Shown here piece by piece: positions 1-10,900 of a stretch of DNA of 64,000 bases. Source of the DNA: Usnea hakonensis (Eukaryota; Ascomycota; Lecanoromycetes; Lecanorales; Parmeliaceae); assembly GCA_013423325.1 (NCBI GenBank), contig BLJB01000040.1:124001-188000 (forward strand). Reading direction: 5' to 3'. The notes under the pieces are model-generated. The model was not told where the DNA came from, did not search any database, and saw nothing but the letters and a program-made list of their open reading frames with translations. Every line of letters begins with the position of its first letter. Positions within the stretch are counted from its first letter, which is position 1. The position numbers and the translations under genes are program-made.

Positions 1-236
1 CCCACGTGAACAAAGTGCTCGACAAGCTGCCGGCGACTTTCCAATTCAGCAAATTGAACGGTGTTGCCAAAGGTGCGTATCAGCATTACGACGCGGAACA
101 AATGGACGGATTGCCGGTGGCGGTGCAGGTGGTTGGTCAGAGATTGCAGGAAGAGAAGGTGCTGGCGATTATGGAGAGGATCGAGGAGGCGTTGGTTGAA
201 ACGGGTGGTAAATATGACCTGCTGAAGATAGAGTAG
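1..236 (+). CDS. Amidase (acetamidase-type), C-terminal fragment, partial at left edge
   Basis: The frame is open from the window edge to a TAG at 234-236. It encodes the last ~77 residues of an amidase-signature enzyme, a family that hydrolyses carboxylic amides to acid plus ammonia. The visible part matches the C-terminal tail of fungal GatA/acetamidase-like proteins: a KLNGVAKGAYQHYDAEQ stretch, then MDGLPVAVQVVGQRLQEEK, the conserved GxPVxxQxVGxRxxEEK element, then a closing helix. The catalytic Ser-Ser-Lys region lies outside the window, so substrate class cannot be judged. The gene is tail-to-tail with SWR1. No intron is seen in this fragment. Confidence 0.8.
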   Translation, partial: HVNKVLDKLPATFQFSKLNGVAKGAYQHYDAEQMDGLPVAVQVVGQRLQEEKVLAIMERIEEALVETGGKYDLLKIE

Positions 237-1601
237 GTTGGCAGGTAAACGATTAAGTAAATGAACAGGTAAGTAAGTAAGTAAGTAAGTAAGCAGCGAA
301 AGCAACGTTATGTCCTCGTCAAACGATCACAAACTCAAGCTCTCTTCATCATGAAAAAATTCCCTTCGCTCCCCAACACAATCCACATTGTCAACAAATC
401 CCTCCCTCCTCCCCCTCCTCCTCCTCCAACAATCACCCACTAGCATCTCCCCACCGAGCCCAAAAAATCTATCATTCCCGCCAGTACTCTCTAAGAATCC
501 AACGTTCGCGAAGAAAAGAGAAGAAAAACCTTGGCTTGGGATAGATAGCCCTTCTTCATCGCTTCGCAGCGTTATGAAATTACGAAATGGGGATCAATAC
601 TGGGGTGATGAAGAGCTGAATGGCCACTCACTCACTCACTGTCTGTGATCTGCGCCGTTACCCTTTTTTGGGGGGGGAGAAGGGGGGGGGGGGGTTTGGT
701 AGGCTACTTGGGAGAGGAGGAAGTTGAGGAGCGTATGTTGCTCCCTTAGGTACCTTTATCCCGTGTACCGGAAACAGGACCGGAAACGAGAACGAGAAGG
801 AAGAAGGAGGAAGGACCACGAGCGACTTTGATGCTGCATGGCATGTCAGTCATCTCTAACCCCTCGCTCAGGCCCGTTGCCTCGTGTTAATTTTCTTGCC
901 TTATTATATATGTATACATACGTATATTCATACCCAACGATAAAAGAAAAAGGCATCCCCCATTACCCTCTCGCCCTAAAATACGTAAAAGCACTACAGC
1001 TCCTTGCTCAGTTGTTCTTCTCTTCTCTCCTCTCCTCTTCTCCAGCGCCACCCACCCACTGTTAGCGCGGGGCAGGATAGGGTGGGACTCCTCTTCACCT
1101 TTTATACTTGTTAAAGATGGGACGGTGATGGGAATGTCAGTCATACAGACAGATTTGGTTGTTGACGCTTGAGCTGAGGGGTGGTGGTGTGCTTTCAGCC
1201 GGATTTTGGTTTGGTTTGGTTGGTTTGGCTGGGGTGCTTGAGGGACGATGATGAGTTTTTTGACAGTCTGCAAGCATCACATTAACATCTTTGGTTTCGG
1301 TAATATCCTTCATCACCACGTCCTACAAATAGTAACCTTTGGCAACTATCTTTTAGGGAACACGGACTATACTTGCACATGGATTTGGAACCTTGAGAGT
1401 AGAGTAATGCGTGCTTCGGAAAAGGGAATTGAAAATGCTTGCTTGCTAATGATACAATGCAGTTTTCGCGCTCGTAAACGCTCCACCCCAATGCCGCTGA
1501 GCAAATCCAGAAAGTCGAGGCCTTTGGCACTCGAGTATGCTAATGTACACAACGCGCTCAGGATCCTATTTACAGAGCCACCCGGTCGACACGGAAAGAG
1601 C
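237..1601. other. Convergent intergenic region, no gene seen
   Basis: This 1.36-kb stretch lies between the 3' ends of the amidase (+) and SWR1 (-). It contains a GTAA tetranucleotide microsatellite (about 265-292), long G runs (about 667-696) and CT-rich segments. The open frames here start at non-ATG codons or are low complexity, and none resembles a known family. Confidence 0.6.
265..292. repeat. (GTAA)n microsatellite
   Basis: About seven uninterrupted GTAA units lie 30-60 nt downstream of the amidase stop codon, probably in its 3' UTR. Confidence 0.85.
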
Positions 1602-4600
1602 TCATCTCCTCCTCCGAAGGCCATCCGTGCCCTTCTTCGACTTCTTCTTATTCTTATTAACAGGTGGCTGCACTGGAACATCTTTGAATTCCCATTCCAT
1701 GAATCGTAACATGTAATCATCACATGATGGTACTTCTTCTTCCTCCTCTTGTGACAACATGGCAGCAGGATTTGCCAAGCCGGATTCAGCAGCTTCCATT
1801 GTCGTGGTCCTCTCCACATCACCATCTCGCGACCGTTTTGGTGGAGGCATCATCTCGTCCGGGGTAGGTGACCCAGGCGTCTTCGGCTTGGCGGTCCCTT
1901 TCTCGTCAAATTCGATGGCCTCATTGGCGATTTCCTTTTCCGCCTGCTTTGCAGCGACAATGTCTTCTTGGTCCTCGACTGCTTCGAACACCCGTCCGCC
2001 ACCACGACCACCACCGAGTACGCGGTCCATGGCTGCGTTGGCATCAGCGTCGCGATCATCAAGGGCTTCGTCACCAAGCATGTCTTTGACGCTCATATTG
2101 TTGAAGTAGTCTGTTGTGAACTCTCCTTCCTGGATGACGACATCGTCGAGCATGCGTTTTTGATTCGCTTTTCTCAAAATATTCGCTTCAATGGTATACT
2201 CACTGACAAGTCGATAGATGTGAACGTCTCTTGTCTGGCCAATGCGATGACATCGGTCTTGACATTGCTTGTCCATCGCCGGATTCCAGTCCAAATCATA
2301 GAAGATGACAGTGTCTGCGCCAGTCAGGTTAATTCCTATACCGCCTGACCTAGACGAAAGGATGAATGCCAGGATACGGTCGTCGCGATTGAATCTCTCA
2401 GTTAAGACTTGCCGCTGTTCAACCTTGGTGGCTCCGTCGAGGCGGAGGTAGCGATGTCCGTGGATGTTAAGAAATTGTTCAAGTATATCAAGGACCTTTG
2501 TCATCTGAGTAAAAATAAGAGCACGATGACCGCCAGCTTGCAATTTGCGAAGTAGAGCGTCGAGTCGCTGGAGCTTACCGCAGTCGTACTGAAGGAGGCG
2601 TTTGTCCGGAAAGGCGATGGAGAGGCGCATACGAGCTTCGTGGAAAGGATCTTGAAAGCAGAGCTGTTTCGTAGATTGGACGACCTCTACACCTCTGCGA
2701 CACAGAGTCAAAGGCACCATGTCATTAGCGACAACAGAAGGAGTTACACAGGCAAATTTCTGCACTGTCGTTTCAAGGGCCTTGGCACGGCTAGGCATAG
2801 TCAAGACCATGTCCTGTAAAGCAGGTGACATCCGTGAATACCACTCTATTAACTGAGCTCTTCGCTCAGGCATGGGTGTATGTGGTAAAGTCTTGATCCC
2901 AAACCTGATGCGCTCGATCTTTTCGCGAGTGTAAAGCGGACGTCGCTGACTGCGCAGGCTGGTCAGGTAGGCAGCTTGCCTAAGTCTTTCGTATGTGTCA
3001 TACTTAGCAGTGCTCGCATAGCTAGCAAGAGTACTCTTAACCGTTGTGGCATCAAAAGGAAGGTTGTGATCCATGCGGGCCCATTGTTGGCTTGAAAATT
3101 GCCGAAAGGCTCCAAGCGCTCCTACTCTTTGTCTTTGAATGGTCTCAAGGGCCGAAAACTCTTCGTTTGCCCCCGGAAGCAGGTTGGTTGTATTCAGATC
3201 GACCATTTTAGCGGAGTCTTCCTGGAGCAATCGCCGCCGAACAAGAAGCTCTTTAATCTCAAAGTCTGCGACTGCTGACTTTGGCATTGCAAACGAGGTG
3301 GTGATTTGACGCGTTTCGAATAGATCGGGATGGTTGCAGACCTTGCGAAGTTGCATTAGAGCGTTCATGATCGAGAAGGTGTTCCCAGAAGCCAGTGTCT
3401 CCCGTGTCTGGGCTCGAGACATGAAACCGTCGTATAAGTATCGCTGACGCTTGGACAACTTGCAGTAAACCACATGCTCAAATTTACCAGGCATTTGCTT
3501 CTCGACATCTGCTTTCAGCCGCCGGAGGAGGAAAGGTCTCAAGACCCTGTGAAGTTTGGCTACAATAGCTCTAGCATCGTCGTCCATCACATCCCTTCCG
3601 TGCTCGAGAATCTGCTCTACTGGTTTCCGGAACCATTCCGTAAATTCCTGTAGATCTGCAAATCCTCCGATACCGGTTTCAGCACTGTCGGCAGGCATAA
3701 GGAAGAAAAGTAAAGACCACAATTCTGTTAGATTGTTTTGCAAAGGAGTTCCTGTTAGTAAAAGCCTAGCTCGAGTGCGGAAAGTCAAGAGCGTCTGCCA
3801 ACGCAGCGATTGGAAATTCTTGATATTGTGGGCTTCGTCGAGAATCATGTAATGCCAGGCCTTTCTCTTGAAGGTCGCATGATCCTTGGTAATGAGAGTA
3901 TATGACGTGATCCAGACGTTGCATTTGTCATTGTTGAACCAACCCTGGCGCTTCTTCCTTCTCTCTTCTTGAGTGCCATAGTAGGTTGTGATCTTGAAGC
4001 CCGGAAGAAACTTTTTGAACTCCATCTCCCAATTGAGCATGACACTTGTCGGTACAATAATCAAATGCGGTCCCCAAACCTCGTGCTCCACCGCGAGATG
4101 TGCAAGCAAAGCAATCGTCTGTATAGTTTTACCAAGGCCCATCTCGTCTGCCAGTATTCCGTTCGTGCCGGCGGCGTATAGCCCCGCAAGCCAGTCAAGG
4201 CCGAAATGCTGGTATTCTCTGAGCGTACCACGGAGCAGAGATGGTATAGGCGTTTTCGACGGATTGTTGGACACAGGGGTTGTCGGCAACGAAGGATCCT
4301 GGACCAGCGATCTAAAGTCTTGAGAAAGGGGAGGCTTTTCTTCGGCTACCTTTGAGATAGTCGGATCATCATTCGTGTCTGTCGTAGCTGCAGTTTCCTG
4401 TTCAGGCGCAACGACGCTTAATGCAGGTTCCTCGTGAATTTCTGTATGTGGTTCTTCACTCGTGGTAGCAGATGGTGTCGGTCTCTGCGTAGCATCTGGG
4501 ATGAGAGAGACTTCCTCGGCCTCGTCTTCTTCGGCCTCATCCTCATCTCGGGATGCGTCGCGATGCTCTTCGTTAGCTAGCGGCGTATCAGGCTCCAGCT

Positions 4601-6656
4601 CCTTCTTCGTAAAGAAGCCAAGCAACCCAGCTGGTTCTTCATCTGCGCTCTGTTCGTCACTACTTGCATCTTCATCCAAGACCTTATCGCTGTCACTCGT
4701 GTCATCGTCCATGTCGGTGCTCTCGTCGCTATCATCCATCAAAGCATCATCAACTTCATCTAAAGCAACAGGACTTTGAGGACGCTCGTCAGGGATCATA
4801 TTCGATGCTGACAAAAATTCTTCATTTCGCATTGCAGGAGCAGATTTCGTCTGATCAGGAGATGGACAGCTACTAGGAATAGTGGTATCCTTGAGCTCCT
4901 GGTCTGGCTGCTTCGATTCTAAAGGCTGATTTTCTTCGAGGGTCGGGACTTTCGCATATTTCTGACGTAGCTCCTCCTGGGTAAGACCTGCATCATCATC
5001 CACAACACCTTGATCTTCGTCACTGTCAGACTGACTAGCCGACATGTTGGCCTCATCTTCGCTGCCTCCTTCCGACTGGGACTCTGATGCGTCGTCGCTA
5101 CTCGCATTCTCGTCAACGGACTCTTCGTCGCTGTCGTGAGAAGCTCGGCGAGTTCTTTGCTTCATCATGTAGCCTTCCGACTTGTCTATTACCTCATTCA
5201 ATGCTTCTTTCCCCAGGCGCTCTTGCTCTTCTTGCCATCTTTGAACCCGATTTGCCTCCACAACCTCCGTGATAATAGCCCACTTTCTCCTCAAGTCTTC
5301 CCTGATTTGCTCCCAAACCTCCAATGCCGCGTCGTGTTGCTCTTGAGCAATTTCTTCCTCAGTCTTAGGTTGTCCCTGCTTCCAGGTCTTGAACTCCTCC
5401 AGCTCTTTGCGTTGAACAAAGTCGGCTACCATTCGAGCACACTCCTTTGCGTTCCTGCGATGTTTGGCGTTTTCTTGACCCAACAGCTTCTGGAAGTATA
5501 CGGCATGTGCGACAAGACGGTCTTGGTGGGTATACTGCCGAGGCGGCGGGTCGAGCTTTTCCGGTCTGTAAATTGAACACCGATCTTCGCTGAGTAGACC
5601 TCCCGGCTTTGCAGCTTGGTTAATGCGGATTCTCAATTGCGCCTCCTCAGAAGCAGGCCGCTCGGTCATCGTAGGATCCGTATCTCCAATCTCAAGTCCC
5701 AGTTTGCCTTCTTTCTCAAACCACTCTTGAAATGAATCATAATTCCGTTTGGAAAGCACATGATCTGGATGTTGTACATTCACCGTTGGCATCCGAACCG
5801 TGAGACTCAATCGTTGAAACCTTTGGTTTGGGTCTACCACGACAAACTCGTCCCCCTCCGCAGCGTCTTCTCTTTGTCCCTCGTGGGTCTGCCAACCATT
5901 GCTTGTTGGCCCTGGCCTCCTACTCGGTGATGTCCCAACCTCAGAGCCGCGTGCTGCTCGGCGTGTTTGATGGGGGTTTGATGGTTGAGGTGAGTAGGAC
6001 ACTATAGGGGATTCCGGATGTGGCCATATTTTTTTCTTATGAGATCGTTTGGGGGGCGGTGGGGCGTCATCGGAGGTTGTGGTATCCGCGGGCTGGCTGT
6101 TTTTAGTCGGCGGTCTACTGACAGCATTAACAGCGTGCTTGCCCACAGATTGGGGTCGTTTGACATTGCTGGACGATTGTGTCTGTGTTGAGGCCGATGC
6201 AGTCAAAGCTGGACTTTTGTAGCCGCCTCCATATTTACTCTTGCTAAGAGCAGACCCCTGGCTGATGGCAGCACGCGTTTTCCTTTTCTCTGCCGGCGGG
6301 AGGAGCTCGACAGGCACGTAATTTGTACGAGAAGATTTTCGCCTGCCTGCTTCCACAAAAGATGTAGGCCCCTCCACTGTGATCTTCTTCCAAGGCGGTG
6401 AGATAGGGCGTGAATCTGGCGCGGATTTCCTGCCGGTTGGAGGATCTGTAAGTTTCCGCTTTTTATTTGGATGTGCATCAATGCCATTGTCTTCTCCAGG
6501 TGGGTTTTCTCCATTTCCAATGAATATTTCAGCATTCGCATATAAAACTTCTTCATTCAGATGTTGAGGTGGTGGTGTTGAATGATCGACTCCATTCGTT
6601 TGATGGTTGACATGATTTGAAGCGTTGCCGTTTTCCAGCGGCGCCTCGGTTTGCAT
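1602..6656 (-). CDS. swr1: SWR1-type helicase, ATPase of the H2A.Z-depositing remodeller
   Basis: A single exon encodes 1684 aa, the usual length for fungal Swr1. Swr1 is the nuclear SNF2/INO80-family ATPase that exchanges H2A for H2A.Z. The N-terminus is Pro/Ser-rich and basic. An HSA-like helical segment (about 370-495; binds actin-related proteins) is followed by a long Asp/Glu/Ser-rich acidic stretch (about 505-780). ATPase lobe 1 carries the Walker A-type motif DEMGLGKT (about 837-844) and the Walker B box LDEAHN (about 937). A roughly 350-residue insertion separates the lobes, which is diagnostic of the INO80/SWR1 class. Lobe 2 has SRSGGIGINLTGAD and the arginine-finger motif DRCHRIGQ (about 1435-1480). 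The C-terminus ends in a basic tail. The start is the first ATG of the frame. SWR1 is divergent from the complex I gene to its right. Confidence 0.95.
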   Translation of the reverse strand: MQTEAPLENGNASNHVNHQTNGVDHSTPPPQHLNEEVLYANAEIFIGNGENPPGEDNGIDAHPNKKRKLTDPPTGRKSAPDSRPISPPWKKITVEGPTSFVEAGRRKSSRTNYVPVELLPPAEKRKTRAAISQGSALSKSKYGGGYKSPALTASASTQTQSSSNVKRPQSVGKHAVNAVSRPPTKNSQPADTTTSDDAPPPPKRSHKKKIWPHPESPIVSYSPQPSNPHQTRRAARGSEVGTSPSRRPGPTSNGWQTHEGQREDAAEGDEFVVVDPNQRFQRLSLTVRMPTVNVQHPDHVLSKRNYDSFQEWFEKEGKLGLEIGDTDPTMTERPASEEAQLRIRINQAAKPGGLLSEDRCSIYRPEKLDPPPRQYTHQDRLVAHAVYFQKLLGQENAKHRRNAKECARMVADFVQRKELEEFKTWKQGQPKTEEEIAQEQHDAALEVWEQIREDLRRKWAIITEVVEANRVQRWQEEQERLGKEALNEVIDKSEGYMMKQRTRRASHDSDEESVDENASSDDASESQSEGGSEDEANMSASQSDSDEDQGVVDDDAGLTQEELRQKYAKVPTLEENQPLESKQPDQELKDTTIPSSCPSPDQTKSAPAMRNEEFLSASNMIPDERPQSPVALDEVDDALMDDSDESTDMDDDTSDSDKVLDEDASSDEQSADEEPAGLLGFFTKKELEPDTPLANEEHRDASRDEDEAEEDEAEEVSLIPDATQRPTPSATTSEEPHTEIHEEPALSVVAPEQETAATTDTNDDPTISKVAEEKPPLSQDFRSLVQDPSLPTTPVSNNPSKTPIPSLLRGTLREYQHFGLDWLAGLYAAGTNGILADEMGLGKTIQTIALLAHLAVEHEVWGPHLIIVPTSVMLNWEMEFKKFLPGFKITTYYGTQEERRKKRQGWFNNDKCNVWITSYTLITKDHATFKRKAWHYMILDEAHNIKNFQSLRWQTLLTFRTRARLLLTGTPLQNNLTELWSLLFFLMPADSAETGIGGFADLQEFTEWFRKPVEQILEHGRDVMDDDARAIVAKLHRVLRPFLLRRLKADVEKQMPGKFEHVVYCKLSKRQRYLYDGFMSRAQTRETLASGNTFSIMNALMQLRKVCNHPDLFETRQITTSFAMPKSAVADFEIKELLVRRRLLQEDSAKMVDLNTTNLLPGANEEFSALETIQRQRVGALGAFRQFSSQQWARMDHNLPFDATTVKSTLASYASTAKYDTYERLRQAAYLTSLRSQRRPLYTREKIERIRFGIKTLPHTPMPERRAQLIEWYSRMSPALQDMVLTMPSRAKALETTVQKFACVTPSVVANDMVPLTLCRRGVEVVQSTKQLCFQDPFHEARMRLSIAFPDKRLLQYDCGKLQRLDALLRKLQAGGHRALIFTQMTKVLDILEQFLNIHGHRYLRLDGATKVEQRQVLTERFNRDDRILAFILSSRSGGIGINLTGADTVIFYDLDWNPAMDKQCQDRCHRIGQTRDVHIYRLVSEYTIEANILRKANQKRMLDDVVIQEGEFTTDYFNNMSVKDMLGDEALDDRDADANAAMDRVLGGGRGGGRVFEAVEDQEDIVAAKQAEKEIANEAIEFDEKGTAKPKTPGSPTPDEMMPPPKRSRDGDVERTTTMEAAESGLANPAAMLSQEEEEEVPSCDDYMLRFMEWEFKDVPVQPPVNKNKKKSKKGTDGLRRRR

Positions 6657-7089
6657 TTCTGGCGTAATGTGACCAAATCGTCAATCCTTACTCGATGACC
6701 CCCCCAAACATCCATCAATATACATCCAATTTTAACGATCGATACGTCATATGATAGCTTGATGTGAGCCCGATTCACTGGCGAAGTTTGAGAGAGACCA
6801 TGAGTCTGGTTGGTTGTGTAGAGGCGAAAGAAAGATGTATTGCATGATGTGCCTAATGTTAATCAAAAATTTGAGTGACTCGCGCTCGGATATTCCGACC
6901 CCTAGTTCTTTTGATCACGCTTTACCAAACTTGGTTAAGATCTCTTGGCACTAATCATCATTGCAGCTTCCGAGCGTTCCAAGTTGTATCGTTGTGTTAG
7001 TGTTCGACAAGGCATTGCGCGACAGCGCAAACATTTCCAAGGTCAGCCCTTACCTGGTACAAGTACCTTACATCTACTATACTGATTCC
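6657..7089. promoter_or_regulatory. Shared divergent promoter of SWR1 and the NDUFB8 gene
   Basis: This 433-nt gap separates two start codons pointing outward, so both promoters must lie here. The frame of the + gene stays open upstream to about 6961 but has no ATG before 7090, so that part is read as 5' UTR. No specific operator was recognised. Confidence 0.5.
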
Positions 7090-7606
7090 ATGCAGATGAT
7101 CTCTCGACGCCTCGCAACAGCGCGACCTCTGACCCATCTTCTCCGCACCCCCATGACTTACCGCCCACAAATCCGCTACCTTTCCCAAGCCGACATCGAT
7201 GATCCCAATATGAACGGTGGCTACATCAACCCGCCGGCAATCCCTCGTCAGTTTCGCGATCCCTACGCTGATTGGTGGGACAAGCAAGAACGGCGCAACT
7301 ACGGCGAACCAGTCCATGAAGACAATGATATCCTTGGCATGTTCTCGCCGGAAGAGTATACACACTTTAAGCCTGGGTGGGGAGCTATTTTATTGGGTAC
7401 CTTTGTGGCCACATTCTTAGGCTTGGTGGCTGTGGTGGGAGTGTACTATCCTGACATGCCGGCCGTAAAGAGGGGTTATGAGGGAGGTTTGGATCGGGAA
7501 CTAGGCGGCGAGGGTGCTCTACTGGTAAGTTATCAATCTTGATACGCTTACAAAGTTGTGAGGGCTAAAGCAAGAATAGGCGAGGACGGAGGATGGGATT
7601 GATTAA
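7090..7606 (+). CDS. NDUFB8: NADH:ubiquinone oxidoreductase NDUFB8 (ASHI)-type subunit
   Basis: The exons are 7090-7524 and 7580-7606 (153 aa); the intron, 7525-7579, has a GTAAGT donor and is phase 0. The product is an accessory subunit of mitochondrial complex I. The N-terminus is Arg/Ser/Thr-rich without acids for about 30 residues, as expected of a matrix-targeting peptide. The core DPYADWWDKQERRNYGEPVH aligns with the DPW..W...NWGEP motif of NDUFB8. One transmembrane helix follows (about 100-120, ILLGTFVATFLGLVAVVGVY), then a short polar tail completed by the second exon. A second Met two codons downstream is an alternative start. Confidence 0.85.
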
Positions 7607-7944
7607 GGGCGACGATGGTCGATAACGGGAACGGCGCTTAAAGGCGGACTTGTCATTGTATATATGAGTTATGTTTGGGAGCAAGCTTACTCAAGATTAA
7701 GGCTTCGAAAGCCATCTGACGTTTGCTTGTATCCTATAACGGTGCCTATGAAGAGTATATGCGCCATTGCTCTGCTCTGCTTTGCTCTGCTATGCTATGC
7801 TCGACAACACCGAAAGGATCAACGCCTTCAGACCTCTGGGTTGACCTTCAGATGCCCAGGGTATCCCCATACGCCACCGGCCCTGTGAATATAAATCCGA
7901 ACACAGACCAAGGATCCTAGGACTACGCACACGGCATTAGGTCT
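7607..7944. other. Convergent 3' intergenic region with a TGCTC-rich simple repeat
   Basis: This gap lies between the 3' ends of NDUFB8 (+) and the Munc13-like gene (-). A degenerate pentanucleotide repeat (GCTCT/GCTAT units) lies at about 7765-7802. No coding potential is seen. Confidence 0.6.
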
Positions 7945-10900
7945 TCAACGTCTAGGGAGATTCCCCATCATCCTCCCTCCACCCGCCAACAAACTCTGTT
8001 TAACGATTTGTTCCGCTGCGGCCGCTGCAGCTAGCCTCTCCTTCTGTCTGCTTCTGTCCTTCAGGTACCTCTCCGCCTCTGGTCTCATTCTTAGTATCCT
8101 GAGTATCATATCATCATTGGGATCTGCCTGAGCCTCCTTCCACTTCTCCTGTTTCGCCTTCCTCATGGTCCCCAAATTCCGTGAGTGCATGACACTTTTA
8201 GATCTCCGTGTTGAAGGCAAACCCACGAGACCAGCGGCGCCACCGAAAGCGTGGGCCGAGGAGGTCACAGGGGCCGAAAGACGGTTGTTGCGTTGGTTTT
8301 GCTGACGAGCAGCAGTAGCGGAGGCCATACGCTCGGAGGTGCGGATCAGAGATTCGGTACTGTCGAAGTAGAAGAAGTTCAAGGTAGTGATGTCAAAGTA
8401 TTTAGGAGATCGGAGAACGTCGAGTGGGACACCGTTAGCTTCGCCAGTCTCATCATCTACGGCGTGGAAGAACTCGTAGAGGTACTGCAGCCATTTAAAG
8501 ACAATGTCGAGCTCTTGTTGGCTTAGTTGGCGCTGCTGAGAGGGCTTGTCGGACAATGGAGGTACCAGTAGGGTCTCCAGTGTGACCAAGACTTCTTTCC
8601 AAAGTCTCGTCATCACCGCTACCATTGAGGCACTGGTCAAAGTTTGATTCATGATGGCAAAGTTGTCATCAAAGTATGCAAAAAGAGGCTTCAAAGCGTT
8701 GGTGACTTCAGCTTCGCTGGGTGGCTGGGTTATTTGAGGTTGTTTGTTTCGATTGAAATAATTCGACACGGAAGACATTGTAATGCCTTTCGAAAGTAGA
8801 CTGCGCAAGGCGCGCCGTGAGAGACAGTGGTTAATATATGCTGATAGCTGCGGATGTGTCAGCATTTGCCTGTTCACTAAGAGTTCAACCCACCTTATCT
8901 GTGATTTTTCTCGTCATGTCCCTCTCGGTCCGCTTCAGAGTCCTGAAAGCCTTGCCAAAGTAGAATTGAATGTCATCACGTTCACCCTCCATGCTCACTC
9001 GCAGCAGGATACGGCCCTGACTGTCGAGATCCAGCCAGTATTCTCTAGGCAGAAAATCACCGAAATGCGATGGGTCCAGCTTAAGCGAAGCCCTACCAAC
9101 ACAGTCGTGGTCACCCATCGCGTCCCAGTCCCAGACCGTAGCGATGACGTTCAGTGGGCCTTGGGTCGTAATGTCCACCGTTTCATCCCACCGCGGGTTC
9201 AGGTTGCGATATATGATCCTCGTCTTGGCCAGGCGTTTTTGATACTCATCACCAAGAACGACGTAGGGATCGCTGTAACCACCGACATCACAAGCCTTGA
9301 GATCTTCTGCCTCAACAATTTTGATTGTAAAGACGTAATTATTGACCTTCTTCTGGCGTTGCGTGACAGGAGGTGCATGGCTCTGAATGACAGCGGCGCA
9401 CGCATCTACATTGACCTCGTGCTCCAATTTGTCAAGCTGGGCAGCAGCAAAGTCAATATTGTTGAGCTTTACGAAGGACTAGAGCCAAGAATTAGCACCG
9501 TATGGTCTGACGCCTGAATATCTACAGACCTCTGGAAAGAAGTTGAACGGCTCGATCTTTTCTTTGTTGTTCCAAGCATCTTTTGCCAGCGAAAGCCATT
9601 TTTCCTGGGTGCTTTGACTCCGTGCCGCTTCTTGCTCTGGAGTCAACCGATCCATCTCTTTGCTAAACTTCTGTTCAAGCACTTCGCAATATCGTGCAAC
9701 TCCCGCACCAACAACTTTAGCCAATGCGGTCATAAATTTTGCATATTGAAGGTCATCATCCCAATTGAGCTGGACAATGCGGTCTATGGTTTGATTGAAA
9801 GAGCTGAAGATGTCGATGATGGAAAGACTATGTCGCTGGTCTTCAGTCGGTAGATCATTGTTTTCGGTTCTTACGCGGAAATTGTCCTGCTTGATTGCTT
9901 GGTCCACCCAGTCGAGTATCGAAGACTCGGTCATACGAATCCACCGCCATACAAATTCCGCGAGATCTCCCTCAATGTGGAACGCAAATTCGACACTACT
10001 TTATTAGTATAGAGGTTCTGAGTAGCTGCCGTAGACCTGGCTAGACTTACTTTGGAAGACACTCGCTATGGATTCTCCGAATTTCAACCAACTCGCCATA
10101 TAACTGGAATCCATCCTCAATTGGTACTTCCTCGTTTTTTTCCTTAGCAAGATCCAGGATTCGTTTGATAATATCGCGAGCATCTTCCGCATAAAGAGGC
10201 AGGATCGTTTCAACTAAAGCGGTCAACGGATTCACCCTGAAAGTCCACGTAAGCACTGTCTCATACGGATAACACAGCCAACACGTACCCCATTATCTCC
10301 GGATTTTTCCGATACCGCTTCTGTATCCTTTGAGCCAATGCAACGACCATCTTACCCAACTCAAGCACATGAAAGAATTCCCAGCTATACTGATCATTTG
10401 GGACTTCCTTCTGAAGGAAGGCTCTGTACATATCATGCGCCTTGCCTTGTAGTCCTTCGTATAGCTGGTCCCTGTAGGCGTCGAGATCTTCCTGGGTCTT
10501 GGAAAAGCCGGGATCGTTATAGATGTGATGCTCTAAAACGTAAACGGTAGGCCCTACGCTGGGCGGCTTCGATTCGTAACAATGCTGCAGCACATCGTAT
10601 AAGTCTCGTAGCAGCGCTACATGCAAAGCGGTGAGGATTTGCTGGTTGAGTACAGTATCTGCTAAAAGCCATTTTGATCGATCAAACACGACGTATGACA
10701 TGGCATTTGAGTACTTGCGGTTGTCAGGAGGAGGCTCCTTGGTAAAACTAAAAGCAGCATCTAGGGTATCAAGTGTAATATCCTGATCAACAAATTTCTC
10801 ACGGACAACATCTAGGAAGAGGATGGTTCGAGAAACGTATGGTACACGCCACCGAAGACATATCTCATTAAGTAGTTCGGTCGATTGTTTTGACAAAAGC

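Noticed and set aside
1367..1825. Open frames of about 150 codons on both strands at the SWR1 3' end
   Set aside because: They overlap or abut the SWR1 coding region, use non-ATG starts and have no family resemblance.
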